Source: Desulfobacteraceae bacterium (GTDB taxonomy: Bacteria; Desulfobacterota; Desulfobulbia; Desulfobulbales; Desulfobulbaceae). From it: a stretch of DNA of 18,303 nt. The notes below the pieces were generated by a model. It did not search any database and had not been told where the DNA came from. It worked only from the letters and a program-made list of their open reading frames with translations. Where the stretch lies: assembly GCA_022837185.1 (NCBI GenBank), contig JALHJD010000027.1, positions 1 through 18,303 on the forward strand. Reading direction: 5' to 3'. Shown here in pieces: positions 8,012-14,955 of the stretch. The position numbers were made by a program, and so were the translations under genes. Each line of letters begins with the position of its first letter. Position 1 is the stretch's first letter.

Positions 8012-8029
8012 TGACGGCCAGTGCCGTCA
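8012..8029 (+). other. 5'-leader hairpin before nuoA
   Basis: The arms TGACGGC (8012-8018) and GCCGTCA (8023-8029) enclose the loop CAGT. No T-run follows, so it is not a terminator. It would sit close to the 5' end of the predicted nuo mRNA and may protect the transcript or affect translation. A CCTCC stretch just after it could pair weakly with the GGAG ribosome site of nuoA at 8044-8047. That pairing is speculative. Confidence 0.35.
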
Positions 8030-8054
8030 CCTCCTTTCACATTGGAGAAGCAAC

Positions 8055-8462
8055 ATGGATCAGCAGACCCTGACGAATATCATCTACGTTGCAATCTTTC
8101 TCGTCGGAGCCCTCTCGTTCGGTATAGGTCCCATCATCATCGCCAAGCTTCTTGCTCCCACCTCCCACACCCGCAATGTCGCCGGCAAAACAGGACAGTT
8201 CATCGAATGCGGCATGGTGCCCATCGGTGACGCCTGGATTCGCTTCGGTATTGTCTATTACCTCTATGCTCTTATTTTTCTGGCTTTCGACGTAGATGTT
8301 CTGTTTTTGTTTCCGGTGGCTGTTGCCTACAACAGCCCCGAGTTTGGGGTCCGCGATCTGATCGAGGTGCTGATTTTCGTCGGCATCCTGTCTCTGGCCG
8401 TGATCTATGCATGGGTGAAAGGAGTGTTCATGTGGGAACGGAAAAAATACCGACATCAATAG
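8055..8462 (+). CDS. nuoA: NADH-quinone oxidoreductase-type subunit A (NuoA)
   Basis: This small membrane subunit of complex I sits beside NuoH at the quinone-site junction. The 135-residue product has three predicted membrane helices (about 8-30, 64-88, 103-123). It carries the loop motif [13 protein letters not shown] at 49-61 that faces the quinone channel. In the second helix the usual FDVE is FDVD (Asp79, Asp81), a conservative change. The ATG has GGAG 7 nt upstream. It is the first gene of the nuo operon behind the promoter at 7971. Its 3' end overlaps nuoB by about 31 nt. Confidence 0.95.
   Translation: MDQQTLTNIIYVAIFLVGALSFGIGPIIIAKLLAPTSHTRNVAGKTGQFIECGMVPIGDAWIRFGIVYYLYALIFLAFDVDVLFLFPVAVAYNSPEFGVRDLIEVLIFVGILSLAVIYAWVKGVFMWERKKYRHQ
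8418..8424 (+). promoter_or_regulatory. Ribosome binding site that fixes a GTG start for nuoB
   Basis: AAAGGAG lies inside the end of nuoA, 7 nt before a GTG at 8432 in the nuoB frame. The in-frame ATG at 8411 has no purine-rich site before it, so the GTG is preferred. Confidence 0.7.
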
Positions 8463-8929
8463 TCCAGTTCGCATCACTGGACAAACTGCTGGGGCTCGGC
8501 CGGGCAAATTCGCTCTGGCCCATGACGTTCGGTCTCGCCTGCTGCGCCATTGAAATGATGGCCGCCGGAGCTGGTCGCTTCGACCTGGCCCGGTTCGGCG
8601 CCGAAGTCTTCCGCCCCTCCCCCCGCCAGTCGGATATCATGATCGTGGCCGGGACCATCACCAAAAAAATGGCCCCGGCGGTCAAGACCCTGTATGACCA
8701 GATGTCCGAACCCAAGTGGGTCATCGCCATGGGCAACTGCGCCATCTCCGGCGGTCCCTTCAAGGTCGAATGCAATTACAACGTTGTCGAGGGCGCAGAC
8801 CAGATCATTCCCGTGGATGTCTACATCCCCGGCTGCCCGCCCCGGCCCGAAGCCCTCATCGAGGGGATCCTCGTTCTCGAGGAAAAAATAACCGGCAAGC
8901 GACGGTGGCCGCGGGTCGAGCCAACCTGA
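8432..8929 (+). CDS. nuoB: NADH-quinone oxidoreductase-type subunit B (NuoB), N2 cluster carrier
   Basis: This peripheral-arm subunit holds the last iron-sulfur cluster (N2), which hands electrons to quinone. From the GTG start it has 165 residues. The N2 ligands are present: the paired Cys37-Cys38 in LACCAIEMM, Cys103 in GNCAISGG and Cys135 in IPGCPPRPE. The body follows the family closely. The start is GTG at 8432, chosen from the AAAGGAG site at 8418-8424; starting at the ATG at 8411 would add seven residues. The gene overlaps nuoA by 31 nt and is followed by nuoC after 13 nt. Confidence 0.95.
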   Translation: MGTEKIPTSIVQFASLDKLLGLGRANSLWPMTFGLACCAIEMMAAGAGRFDLARFGAEVFRPSPRQSDIMIVAGTITKKMAPAVKTLYDQMSEPKWVIAMGNCAISGGPFKVECNYNVVEGADQIIPVDVYIPGCPPRPEALIEGILVLEEKITGKRRWPRVEPT

Positions 8930-8942
8930 ACAGGGTGGATCC

Positions 8943-9677
8943 ATGAGCATTATACGTGAAACCAAATGGGCTCTTCTTGAGCTGTTCCCCGAACAGAAAG
9001 CGACCGAGGCCGAGGCCGAGGTTGCCGCCTGGAACAAAATCCTAGCCGACGCCAGGGCCAAAGCCGAGGCGGAAGCAGCAGCCAAGGCCAAGGCGGCTGC
9101 CAAGGCCGCGGAGAAAGCGGGAGAGAAAACCGAAGCCGGGGAGAAGGCCCCCGAAGAGGCGCTGCCCCCCGAATCTCCCCCCGCCGAAGAGACGGCCGAG
9201 GCCGAGGAGGAGCCGGTCCCGGAAATGGACCCCGAGGGTGATCCGCCCGTCTCCATCGAGCCGGAAGGCCAGCGCTCCCCGGGGATCCTGGTCAGGGACT
9301 ACAGGGCCCGCGGGGTGCACCTCGACGTGCTCTGCTCTCCGGACCAGGTGGTGGAAACGGCGCAGCTGCTCACCGATGCCGGTTTTTTCCTGGAATCCGT
9401 CACCGGAGTGGACTGGATCAAGGAAGAGCAGATGGAGGTCGACTACGACTTCACCCGCACCGACGGCCCGCTCTGCCGGGTGGTCGTCCGGGTCCGGCTG
9501 CCCCGGTCCGCACCTGAAATTCCCACTGTTTCGGATATCTGCCCCGGCGCCAACTGGCACGAGCGTGAAACCCACGATTTTTTCGGCATCAAGTTCATCG
9601 GCCACCCCTACCTGGTTCCTATCCTGCTGCCTGAAGACGCCGATTATCATCCACTCTTGAAGGATTTTACTCCATGA
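8943..9677 (+). CDS. nuoC: NADH-quinone oxidoreductase-type subunit C (NuoC) with low-complexity N-terminal extension
   Basis: This 30-kDa-type peripheral-arm subunit packs against NuoD and NuoB. The 244-residue product has a normal C-terminal domain (about 115-244) containing the signature NWHERETHDFFGIKFIGHP at 204-222. Before it, a short N-terminal segment (1-19) is followed by about 90 residues rich in Ala, Glu, Lys and Pro. The first half (20-70) is Ala/Glu/Lys-rich and probably helical; the second half (70-110) is Pro/Glu-rich and probably disordered. I do not know such an insert in the common bacterial NuoC. NuoC is separate from NuoD here, not fused as in E. coli. Its stop overlaps nuoD as ATGA. 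Confidence 0.93.
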   Translation: MSIIRETKWALLELFPEQKATEAEAEVAAWNKILADARAKAEAEAAAKAKAAAKAAEKAGEKTEAGEKAPEEALPPESPPAEETAEAEEEPVPEMDPEGDPPVSIEPEGQRSPGILVRDYRARGVHLDVLCSPDQVVETAQLLTDAGFFLESVTGVDWIKEEQMEVDYDFTRTDGPLCRVVVRVRLPRSAPEIPTVSDICPGANWHERETHDFFGIKFIGHPYLVPILLPEDADYHPLLKDFTP

Positions 9678-10792
9678 CCGAACCGATACTCTGCACCCCG
9701 GACGAAACCTTCGTCCTCAATCTCGGCCCCCAGCATCCGGCCACCCACGGTGTTCTCCGGGTCAAGCTGACCATGGACGGCGAGTATATCGTCGAGGCTG
9801 AACCGGTGCTGGGCTATATTCATCGAATGCATGAAAAAATGGCCGAGAACGGCACCTTCGCCCAGTTCATGCCCAACACGCCGCGCATGGACTACCTGTC
9901 CGCCCTGTCCTTCAACCAGGGGTACTGCATGGCCGTGGAGCGGGCCGCCGGCATCGAGGTCCCCGAGAGGGCGGAATACATCAGGACCATAACCGTTGAG
10001 CTCAACCGCATATCCAGCCACCTCCTGTGGTGGGGCGCCTTTCTTCTCGACCTCGGCGGCTTCACCCCCCTGCTGTACGCCTTCGACGACCGCGAAAAGA
10101 TTCTCGATCTGCTCGAACATGTCACCGGTTCCCGCCTGACCTACTGCTACTACCGGTTCGGCGGCGTGTACAATGACATCGATGATGAATTCACCACCGG
10201 GACCCGCGAGTTCATCAAGCGGCTGCGCTCCCGGATGCCCTCTCTGTATCATGACCTGGTCACCGGCAACATCATTCTGATCAAGCGGCTCAGGGACATC
10301 GGCCACATCAGTCCGGAAGTCTGCCGCAAATACGGCGCCACCGGTCCGGTGCTCAGGGGATCCGGCATCGAGTACGACGTGCGCAAGAACGAGCCCTATT
10401 CAATCTACCCGGAACTCGATTTTGACATTCCCCATTATCCGGAAGGGGACAGCATGGCCCGCTACATGGTCAGAATGGATGAAATCGAACAGTCCCTGCG
10501 CATCATCGAACAGTGCCTGGACAAACTGCCCGGGGGCCCCGTGCAGGCCAAGGTGCCGAAAACGTTGAAACCGCCTGCCGGAGACTGCTACGCGGCCGTC
10601 GAGGCCGCCAAGGGGACCTTCAGCTGCCGTTTGATCTGCGACGGAGACAAGAAACCCTACCGCCTTAAGCTGCGATCGCCCTGCTTCTCCAATCTGAGCC
10701 TCTTCGGCGAAATCGCGGAGGGCATGCTGCTGGCCGATGCCCTGGCGGTGATGGGCAGCCTGGACCTGGTCATTCCCGAAATCGATCGATAA
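9674..10792 (+). CDS. nuoD: NADH-quinone oxidoreductase-type subunit D (NuoD)
   Basis: This 49-kDa-type peripheral-arm subunit forms the quinone headgroup pocket with NuoB; it descends from the large subunit of NiFe hydrogenases. The 372-residue product is a little shorter than the common 390-420. The quinone-contacting pair of Thermus Nqo4 (His38, Tyr87) matches His25 in HPATHG and Tyr74 in RMDYL, with the same 49-residue spacing. The C-terminus ends in the family-typical LVIPEIDR. The paired hydrogenase cysteines are absent, as expected for complex I; the single Cys in RSPCFSNL does not restore a metal site. nuoH follows after only 10 nt, so the usual E, F and G genes are missing between them. 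Confidence 0.96.
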   Translation: MTEPILCTPDETFVLNLGPQHPATHGVLRVKLTMDGEYIVEAEPVLGYIHRMHEKMAENGTFAQFMPNTPRMDYLSALSFNQGYCMAVERAAGIEVPERAEYIRTITVELNRISSHLLWWGAFLLDLGGFTPLLYAFDDREKILDLLEHVTGSRLTYCYYRFGGVYNDIDDEFTTGTREFIKRLRSRMPSLYHDLVTGNIILIKRLRDIGHISPEVCRKYGATGPVLRGSGIEYDVRKNEPYSIYPELDFDIPHYPEGDSMARYMVRMDEIEQSLRIIEQCLDKLPGGPVQAKVPKTLKPPAGDCYAAVEAAKGTFSCRLICDGDKKPYRLKLRSPCFSNLSLFGEIAEGMLLADALAVMGSLDLVIPEIDR

Positions 10793-10802
10793 GGAAAAAC
10801 TC

Positions 10803-11819
10803 ATGGATACAAGCATCTGGCGCCCGATTCTCTATCTGATTGGCGTAATGGCGTTTGCCGGTGTCAACGCCGCCTGGCTCGGCTGGTGCGAGCGGAAAGG
10901 AGCGGGGCATATCCAGCGGCGGATCGGCCCCAAGGAAGTGGGTCCCTTCGGCCTGCTGCAGCCCCTGGCCGACGGCATCAAACTGATGACCAAGCAGTTG
11001 CTGGTGCCCCAGGGGGTGGACGGCATTCTTTTCCGTGTCGCCCCTGTCCTGGCCATGATCCCGGCCATCACCTCGATGGTCGCCATTCCCTTTTCCGCCA
11101 CCGTGCATGCCCGCCCCATCGAACTTTCGGTGCTGCTGATCTTCGCCCTGGCCTCCATCGGCATGATGGCCATCCTGCTCGGCGGCTGGGCCTCCAATAA
11201 CAAGTACTCCCTGATTTCCGCCGCCCGCTCGGTCTCCCAGAACGTCGCCTATGAAATCCCGATGCTGGTCACCGTGATTACCATCGTCATGCTCAGCGGC
11301 TCGATGAACCTTGAAGAGATCGCCCTCCAGCAGCAGGGCGGCTTCTGGAACTGGTATATTTTTCCCATCGCCGGCCAGTCCATAGCCCAGGCGGTCATCA
11401 TGCCGATTTCCTTCCTCATCTTTTTTACCTGTTCGGTCGCCGAGACCAACCGGGCGCCCTTTGACATGGCCGAAGCGGAAAGCGAACTCGTCGCCGGCCA
11501 CATGACCGAGTACGGCTCCATGGGGTTCGGCCTCTTCATGATGGGGGAGTACCTGAACATCGTTGTCGGCGCCTGCCTGACGGCGGTTCTTTTCTTCGGC
11601 GGCTGGGATTCACCGCTGCCCTTCATTCCCTCCGGGGTCCTCTGGTTCGTGCTGAAAATCTACCTGCTGATTTTTATCTTTATCTGGATCCGGTGGACCT
11701 ATCCCAGGACCCAGATCTACAAGCTCCTCAACCTGTCCTGGAAAATCCTGATCCCCTTCTCGCTGGCCATACTCCTGTTGACGGCCGTTTTCATCAAGAT
11801 TGAAGGTATTCTGATATGA
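10803..11819 (+). CDS. nuoH: NADH-quinone oxidoreductase-type subunit H (NuoH)
   Basis: This membrane subunit anchors the peripheral arm and forms the lower part of the quinone channel. The 338-residue product has about eight predicted helices. The conserved cytoplasmic loops are intact: ERKGAGHIQRRIGP at 30-43 and AETNRAPFDMAEAESELV at 213-230, the latter carrying the acidic residues thought to start the proton relay. The ribosome site AAGGAAAAA overlaps the nuoD stop. The gene ends in an ATGA overlap with nuoI. Confidence 0.96.
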   Translation: MDTSIWRPILYLIGVMAFAGVNAAWLGWCERKGAGHIQRRIGPKEVGPFGLLQPLADGIKLMTKQLLVPQGVDGILFRVAPVLAMIPAITSMVAIPFSATVHARPIELSVLLIFALASIGMMAILLGGWASNNKYSLISAARSVSQNVAYEIPMLVTVITIVMLSGSMNLEEIALQQQGGFWNWYIFPIAGQSIAQAVIMPISFLIFFTCSVAETNRAPFDMAEAESELVAGHMTEYGSMGFGLFMMGEYLNIVVGACLTAVLFFGGWDSPLPFIPSGVLWFVLKIYLLIFIFIWIRWTYPRTQIYKLLNLSWKILIPFSLAILLLTAVFIKIEGILI

Positions 11820-12256
11820 ACGAATATTGGCGCGATATACTGTACGGCACCAAGAGCCTCTTCATCGGCCTCAAGGTCACGGGGCCGGAATTTTTCAAAC
11901 CGGTGATCACCGAGCAGTACCCCCATTTCGTTCCGGTCATGAAGGAACGGTTCCGCGGGCACATCGAGCTGACCAGGAACGAAGAGACCGGCGGGAGCAA
12001 CTGCGTGGTCTGCGGCATGTGTCAGCGCGCCTGCCCCTCCTCGTGCATAACGGTTGAAGGTGAAAAGCCGGAAGGCTCCAAAAAAAAGGTCCTGACCAAG
12101 TATATTCTCGATTTTACCAAGTGCAGTCTCTGCGGCTCCTGCGTGGAAAGCTGCAACTTCAACGCCATTCAGTTTTCCAAGGAATACAACCTGGCAAGCA
12201 CCAACAAGAGCGACTATATATTTGACCTTGTCAAACGACTGGAGGAAAAACGCTGA
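11816..12256 (+). CDS. nuoI: NADH-quinone oxidoreductase-type subunit I (NuoI), 2[4Fe-4S] ferredoxin-like
   Basis: This peripheral-arm subunit carries clusters N6a and N6b and passes electrons towards N2 in NuoB. The 146-residue product is on the short side for the family. The first cluster motif is CVVCGMCQRACP, with Cys63, 66, 69 and 73. The second is CSLCGSCVESCN, with Cys103, 106, 109 and 113, where Asn replaces the usual Pro after the last cysteine. With no NuoEFG encoded nearby, NuoI is the most exposed electron entry point, so it could receive electrons directly from a ferredoxin or another donor, as proposed for other EFG-less complexes. GGAGG near its 3' end (from 12241) serves nuoJ. 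Confidence 0.94.
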   Translation: MNEYWRDILYGTKSLFIGLKVTGPEFFKPVITEQYPHFVPVMKERFRGHIELTRNEETGGSNCVVCGMCQRACPSSCITVEGEKPEGSKKKVLTKYILDFTKCSLCGSCVESCNFNAIQFSKEYNLASTNKSDYIFDLVKRLEEKR

Positions 12257-12810
12257 TGCAGACCCTATTCTGTCAGCCGGCAGCCAGCCCTTCTCTTTTC
12301 TCGGCCGAGGGATTTGTCGGCCTCATTTTTCTGTTGACCATCACCATTGTCATTTTCGGCGCGGCCGTTGCCACAACCTCCAAACGTCTCGTTCGCTGCG
12401 TCGCCGGGCTCGCCGTGGCCTTTACCGGGGTGGCCGGGGTCTACTACTTTCTGCTGAGTCCCTTTGTCGCCATGATGCAGATGCTCATCTACGTCGGCGC
12501 GGTCAGCATCCTGATCGCCTTTGCGGTGATGATGGCCAGCCCGGAAAGCCATAAAGGCACCTACCGGGGGGGCGTCCTGGCCGGGCCCATCGGCTTCAGC
12601 ACCGGCGTCATCTTCTTCGCCGCTCTCTCCATCCTGGGCCTCAAAACCGAATGGCACGCTTTTCCCCGCCAGGAAACGGGAAGCATCGAGCATGTGGGCA
12701 TGGCATTTCTGACAACCTATTCCCTGGTCTTTGAACTGATTTCCATCGTCCTCCTTCTTGCCATTATCGGAGCCCTGGTGCTGGCACGAAGGGGAAGGAG
12801 CAGAGTATGA
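12256..12810 (+). CDS. nuoJ: NADH-quinone oxidoreductase-type subunit J (NuoJ)
   Basis: This membrane subunit links the quinone-site region to the antiporter-like subunits. The 184-residue product has about five predicted helices. The conserved third helix reads MQMLIYVGAVSILIAFAVMM at 74-93, including the YVGA kink region. The ATG shares one base with the nuoI stop (TGATG), and a strong GGAGG site lies at 12241. It overlaps nuoK as ATGA. Length and position are normal. Confidence 0.94.
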   Translation: MQTLFCQPAASPSLFSAEGFVGLIFLLTITIVIFGAAVATTSKRLVRCVAGLAVAFTGVAGVYYFLLSPFVAMMQMLIYVGAVSILIAFAVMMASPESHKGTYRGGVLAGPIGFSTGVIFFAALSILGLKTEWHAFPRQETGSIEHVGMAFLTTYSLVFELISIVLLLAIIGALVLARRGRSRV

Positions 12811-13133
12811 CAATCCTCAACCTCTACAACTGCCTCGGAACGTACCTGGTCCTCGGCGCCCTGCTGTTCGGATTCGGAATCTACGGCCTTGTGGCCCGCA
12901 GAACCCTGATCGGCATGTTGATTGCCTCGGAACTGGTTCTGGCCGGTTCATCCGTCAACTTCATGGCCTTCAACAGGTTTCTGGCTCCCGACCCGGCGGT
13001 CGGACAGATTTTCACCCTGTTCATCATGGCCATCGCCGCGGCGGAAGCAGCCATCGCCGTCAGTATTGTCGTTGCCGTGTACCGAAACTATAAAAGCATC
13101 GATACGGAAGATCTGGTCGATCTCCAAGGGTAA
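12807..13133 (+). CDS. nuoK: NADH-quinone oxidoreductase-type subunit K (NuoK)
   Basis: This small membrane subunit has three helices and resembles MrpC. The 108-residue product carries both buried glutamates of the central proton path, Glu42 in IASELVLAG and Glu80 in AAAEAAIAV. It ends in the usual YRN-containing tail. It overlaps nuoJ by 4 nt and is followed by the first antiporter-like gene after 15 nt, with a GAGAGGAAG ribosome site. Confidence 0.95.
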   Translation: MTILNLYNCLGTYLVLGALLFGFGIYGLVARRTLIGMLIASELVLAGSSVNFMAFNRFLAPDPAVGQIFTLFIMAIAAAEAAIAVSIVVAVYRNYKSIDTEDLVDLQG

Positions 13134-13148
13134 CCCGAGAGGAAGAAT

Positions 13149-14642
13149 ATGGACCCAGTTTCCAGCACAGCCAATATCGTAACGAACTCCAACCTGCTCC
13201 TGGCGGTCATCATCCCGCTGTTCGGCAGCGTGGTTGTGATGACCCTGAAAAACCATCCCAACCTCAGGGAATTCGTCTCGTTTTCCTCCTCGGCCCTGCT
13301 CTTCCTGCTGGTGCTGTCGTTTACGCCGGCGATCACCTCCGGCACAACATTCGTCTATACGCTCTTTCAGCTTCTGCCCGGCTTGTCCATCACCCTGCGG
13401 GCCGACGGCTTTTCGATGATCTTCGCCCTCGTCGCCTCCTCGCTGTGGGTGATCGCCGTGTTCTATTCCATGGGCTACATGCGGGGGCTGCAGGAACACG
13501 CCCAGACCCGCTTCAACGCCTGTTTCGCCCTGGCCATCTTCGGGGCCATCGGCGTGGCCCTGTCGGACAACCTCTTCACCATGTACCTGTTCTACGAAAT
13601 CGTCTCGGTCTGCACCTACCCCCTGGTTGCACACCATCAGGATGAAGAGGGCTACGAAGGCGGCAAAAAGTACATCGTCTATCTGACCACCACCGCCAAG
13701 CTTTTCCTGCTGCCCGCCATGATTCTCATTTACGTCCTGGCCGGCACCCTCGACTTCCCCCACAATATCTTCACCGGCATGATCCCCGGGGACGTCAAGG
13801 CGTGGATCGTCATCATGCTCTATGTCTTCTGTATTTTCGGCTTCGCCAAAAACGGCGTCATGCCGTTCCATCACTGGCTTCCCGGCGCCATGGTCGCCCC
13901 GACCCCGGTCTCCGCCCTGCTCCATGCCGTGGCCGTGGTCAAGGTCGGAGTATTCTGCACAACCAGGACCATGCTCTACGTCTTCGGGGTCGATACGATG
14001 ACCGCGCTCAACCTCGGCATACCCACCGCCTATTTCGTCGGCTTCACCATCATCATGGCCTCGGTCATCGCCCTGAGCAAGGACAACCTGAAAGCGCGGC
14101 TGGCCTATTCCACGGTCAGCCAGCTGTCGTACATCATCCTCGGGGTCGCCCTGCTGACGCCCCATGCCATTGACGGCGGCCTGATTCACATCGTCAACCA
14201 CGCCTTCTCCAAAATCACCCTGTTCTTCTGCGCCGGCGCCATTTACGTTGCGGCGCACAAGAAAAATATCTCCGAGATGAGCGGCCTGGGCCGGACCATG
14301 CCCTTTACCTTCGGCGCCTTTGCCGTCGCCTCGCTGTCGATGATCGGCGCCCCGCCGGTGGCCGGGTTCGTCAGCAAATGGTACCTGCTGGTCGGCTCCA
14401 TGGAGGCCCACCAGATCGGCATACTGCTGATTCTCATTGCCTCGACGGTACTGAATGTCGGATATTTCGCCCCGGTCACTTTCAAGGCCTTTTTCGGCAG
14501 AAGGCCGGAAGGCGCCGCCGCGGGCATTCGGGAAGCCCCGCTCTCCATGCTGATACCGATTCTGATCGCGGTGACCGTCTCGGTCATCATCGGGATCTAC
14601 CCCAACTTTATGATGCAATTTGTCAAGGCGGTGACAGGATGA
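13149..14642 (+). CDS. Antiporter-like proton-translocating subunit, MrpD/NuoL-like (first of the unusual pair)
   Basis: This membrane subunit is expected to move protons, or perhaps Na+, as part of the nuo complex. The 497-residue product has about 14 predicted helices. The core residues of the family are all present: Glu150 in LFYEIVSV (TM5), Lys234 in GFAKNGVMPFHHWLP (TM7), Lys265 in AVVKVGVF (TM8), Lys355 in NHAFSKITLFF and Lys410 in GFVSKWYLL. The segment APTPVSALLHAV is like NuoL and MrpA, whereas overall it looks like the MrpD-type monovalent cation/proton antiporter subunits. It lacks the long C-terminal lateral helix of NuoL. It stands where nuoL is usually found and overlaps the next small gene as ATGA. 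Whether it replaces NuoL or is an additional subunit is not settled. Confidence 0.85.
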   Translation: MDPVSSTANIVTNSNLLLAVIIPLFGSVVVMTLKNHPNLREFVSFSSSALLFLLVLSFTPAITSGTTFVYTLFQLLPGLSITLRADGFSMIFALVASSLWVIAVFYSMGYMRGLQEHAQTRFNACFALAIFGAIGVALSDNLFTMYLFYEIVSVCTYPLVAHHQDEEGYEGGKKYIVYLTTTAKLFLLPAMILIYVLAGTLDFPHNIFTGMIPGDVKAWIVIMLYVFCIFGFAKNGVMPFHHWLPGAMVAPTPVSALLHAVAVVKVGVFCTTRTMLYVFGVDTMTALNLGIPTAYFVGFTIIMASVIALSKDNLKARLAYSTVSQLSYIILGVALLTPHAIDGGLIHIVNHAFSKITLFFCAGAIYVAAHKKNISEMSGLGRTMPFTFGAFAVASLSMIGAPPVAGFVSKWYLLVGSMEAHQIGILLILIASTVLNVGYFAPVTFKAFFGRRPEGAAAGIREAPLSMLIPILIAVTVSVIIGIYPNFMMQFVKAVTG

Positions 14643-14941
14643 ACAAGTTGATCGAGTACCTGAGCGAACGAATCAAAACGGTCGTCTGGACCTGCTACGG
14701 TATTCTTGCCCTGGTGATGGCGCACAGCCTGTACGTGGACAAGAGCCACGCCCACTCCTGGGCGGAGCAGTACATACCGTTCTTCTGGTCGATCTTCGGC
14801 TTTGCCGCGGCCGCCGCCATCATCGGCTTTGCCCGCTGGTACGGTCATTCCGGCATCATGACCCGCGAGGATTACTATGATTCACCTGCGGAAGACGAGG
14901 AGTCGGGCTCTCCCAAGACAACCTCTCCTGAACACGCATAG
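14639..14941 (+). CDS. Small two-helix membrane protein of unknown function within the nuo cluster
   Basis: The 100-residue product is not one of the standard complex I subunits. Two membrane helices are predicted, about residues 13-32 and 46-66. A histidine-rich connecting loop (KSHAHSWAEQY) lies between them. The motif RWYGHSGIMTREDYYD follows the second helix, and the last 20 residues are acidic and serine/proline-rich. It starts at the ATG at 14639, overlapping the previous stop as ATGA; the same frame stays open further upstream inside the neighbouring gene, but a longer start is unlikely. Its place between two antiporter-like genes suggests an assembly or bridging role for that pair. 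This is inference from position only. Confidence 0.8.
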   Translation: MNKLIEYLSERIKTVVWTCYGILALVMAHSLYVDKSHAHSWAEQYIPFFWSIFGFAAAAAIIGFARWYGHSGIMTREDYYDSPAEDEESGSPKTTSPEHA

Positions 14942-14955
14942 ACGGGGGGATAACC

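Noticed and set aside
8411..8431. ATG start for nuoB seven codons upstream
   Set aside because: No ribosome site precedes it, whereas AAAGGAG lies 7 nt before the GTG at 8432.
8474..9256. Minus-strand frame with a Ser/Ala/Gly-rich start opposite nuoB and nuoC
   Set aside because: It is the reverse complement of the Ala/Glu-rich nuoC segment and of nuoB; no ribosome site or protein family was seen.
10675..10700. Cysteine in RSPCFSNL of NuoD as a remnant hydrogenase metal site
   Set aside because: NiFe sites need paired cysteines at both ends of the protein; only one is present, and variation at this position is ordinary in NuoD.
12948..14618. 556-codon open frame on the minus strand across nuoK and the first antiporter gene
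   Set aside because: The translation is an Asp/Gly/His/Gln-rich shadow typical of the antisense of membrane-protein genes; the + strand genes are clearly real.
14378..14638. Longer N-terminus for the small two-helix protein
   Set aside because: The extra 87 codons lie entirely inside the preceding antiporter gene in another frame; the ATG at 14639 with its ATGA overlap is the natural start.
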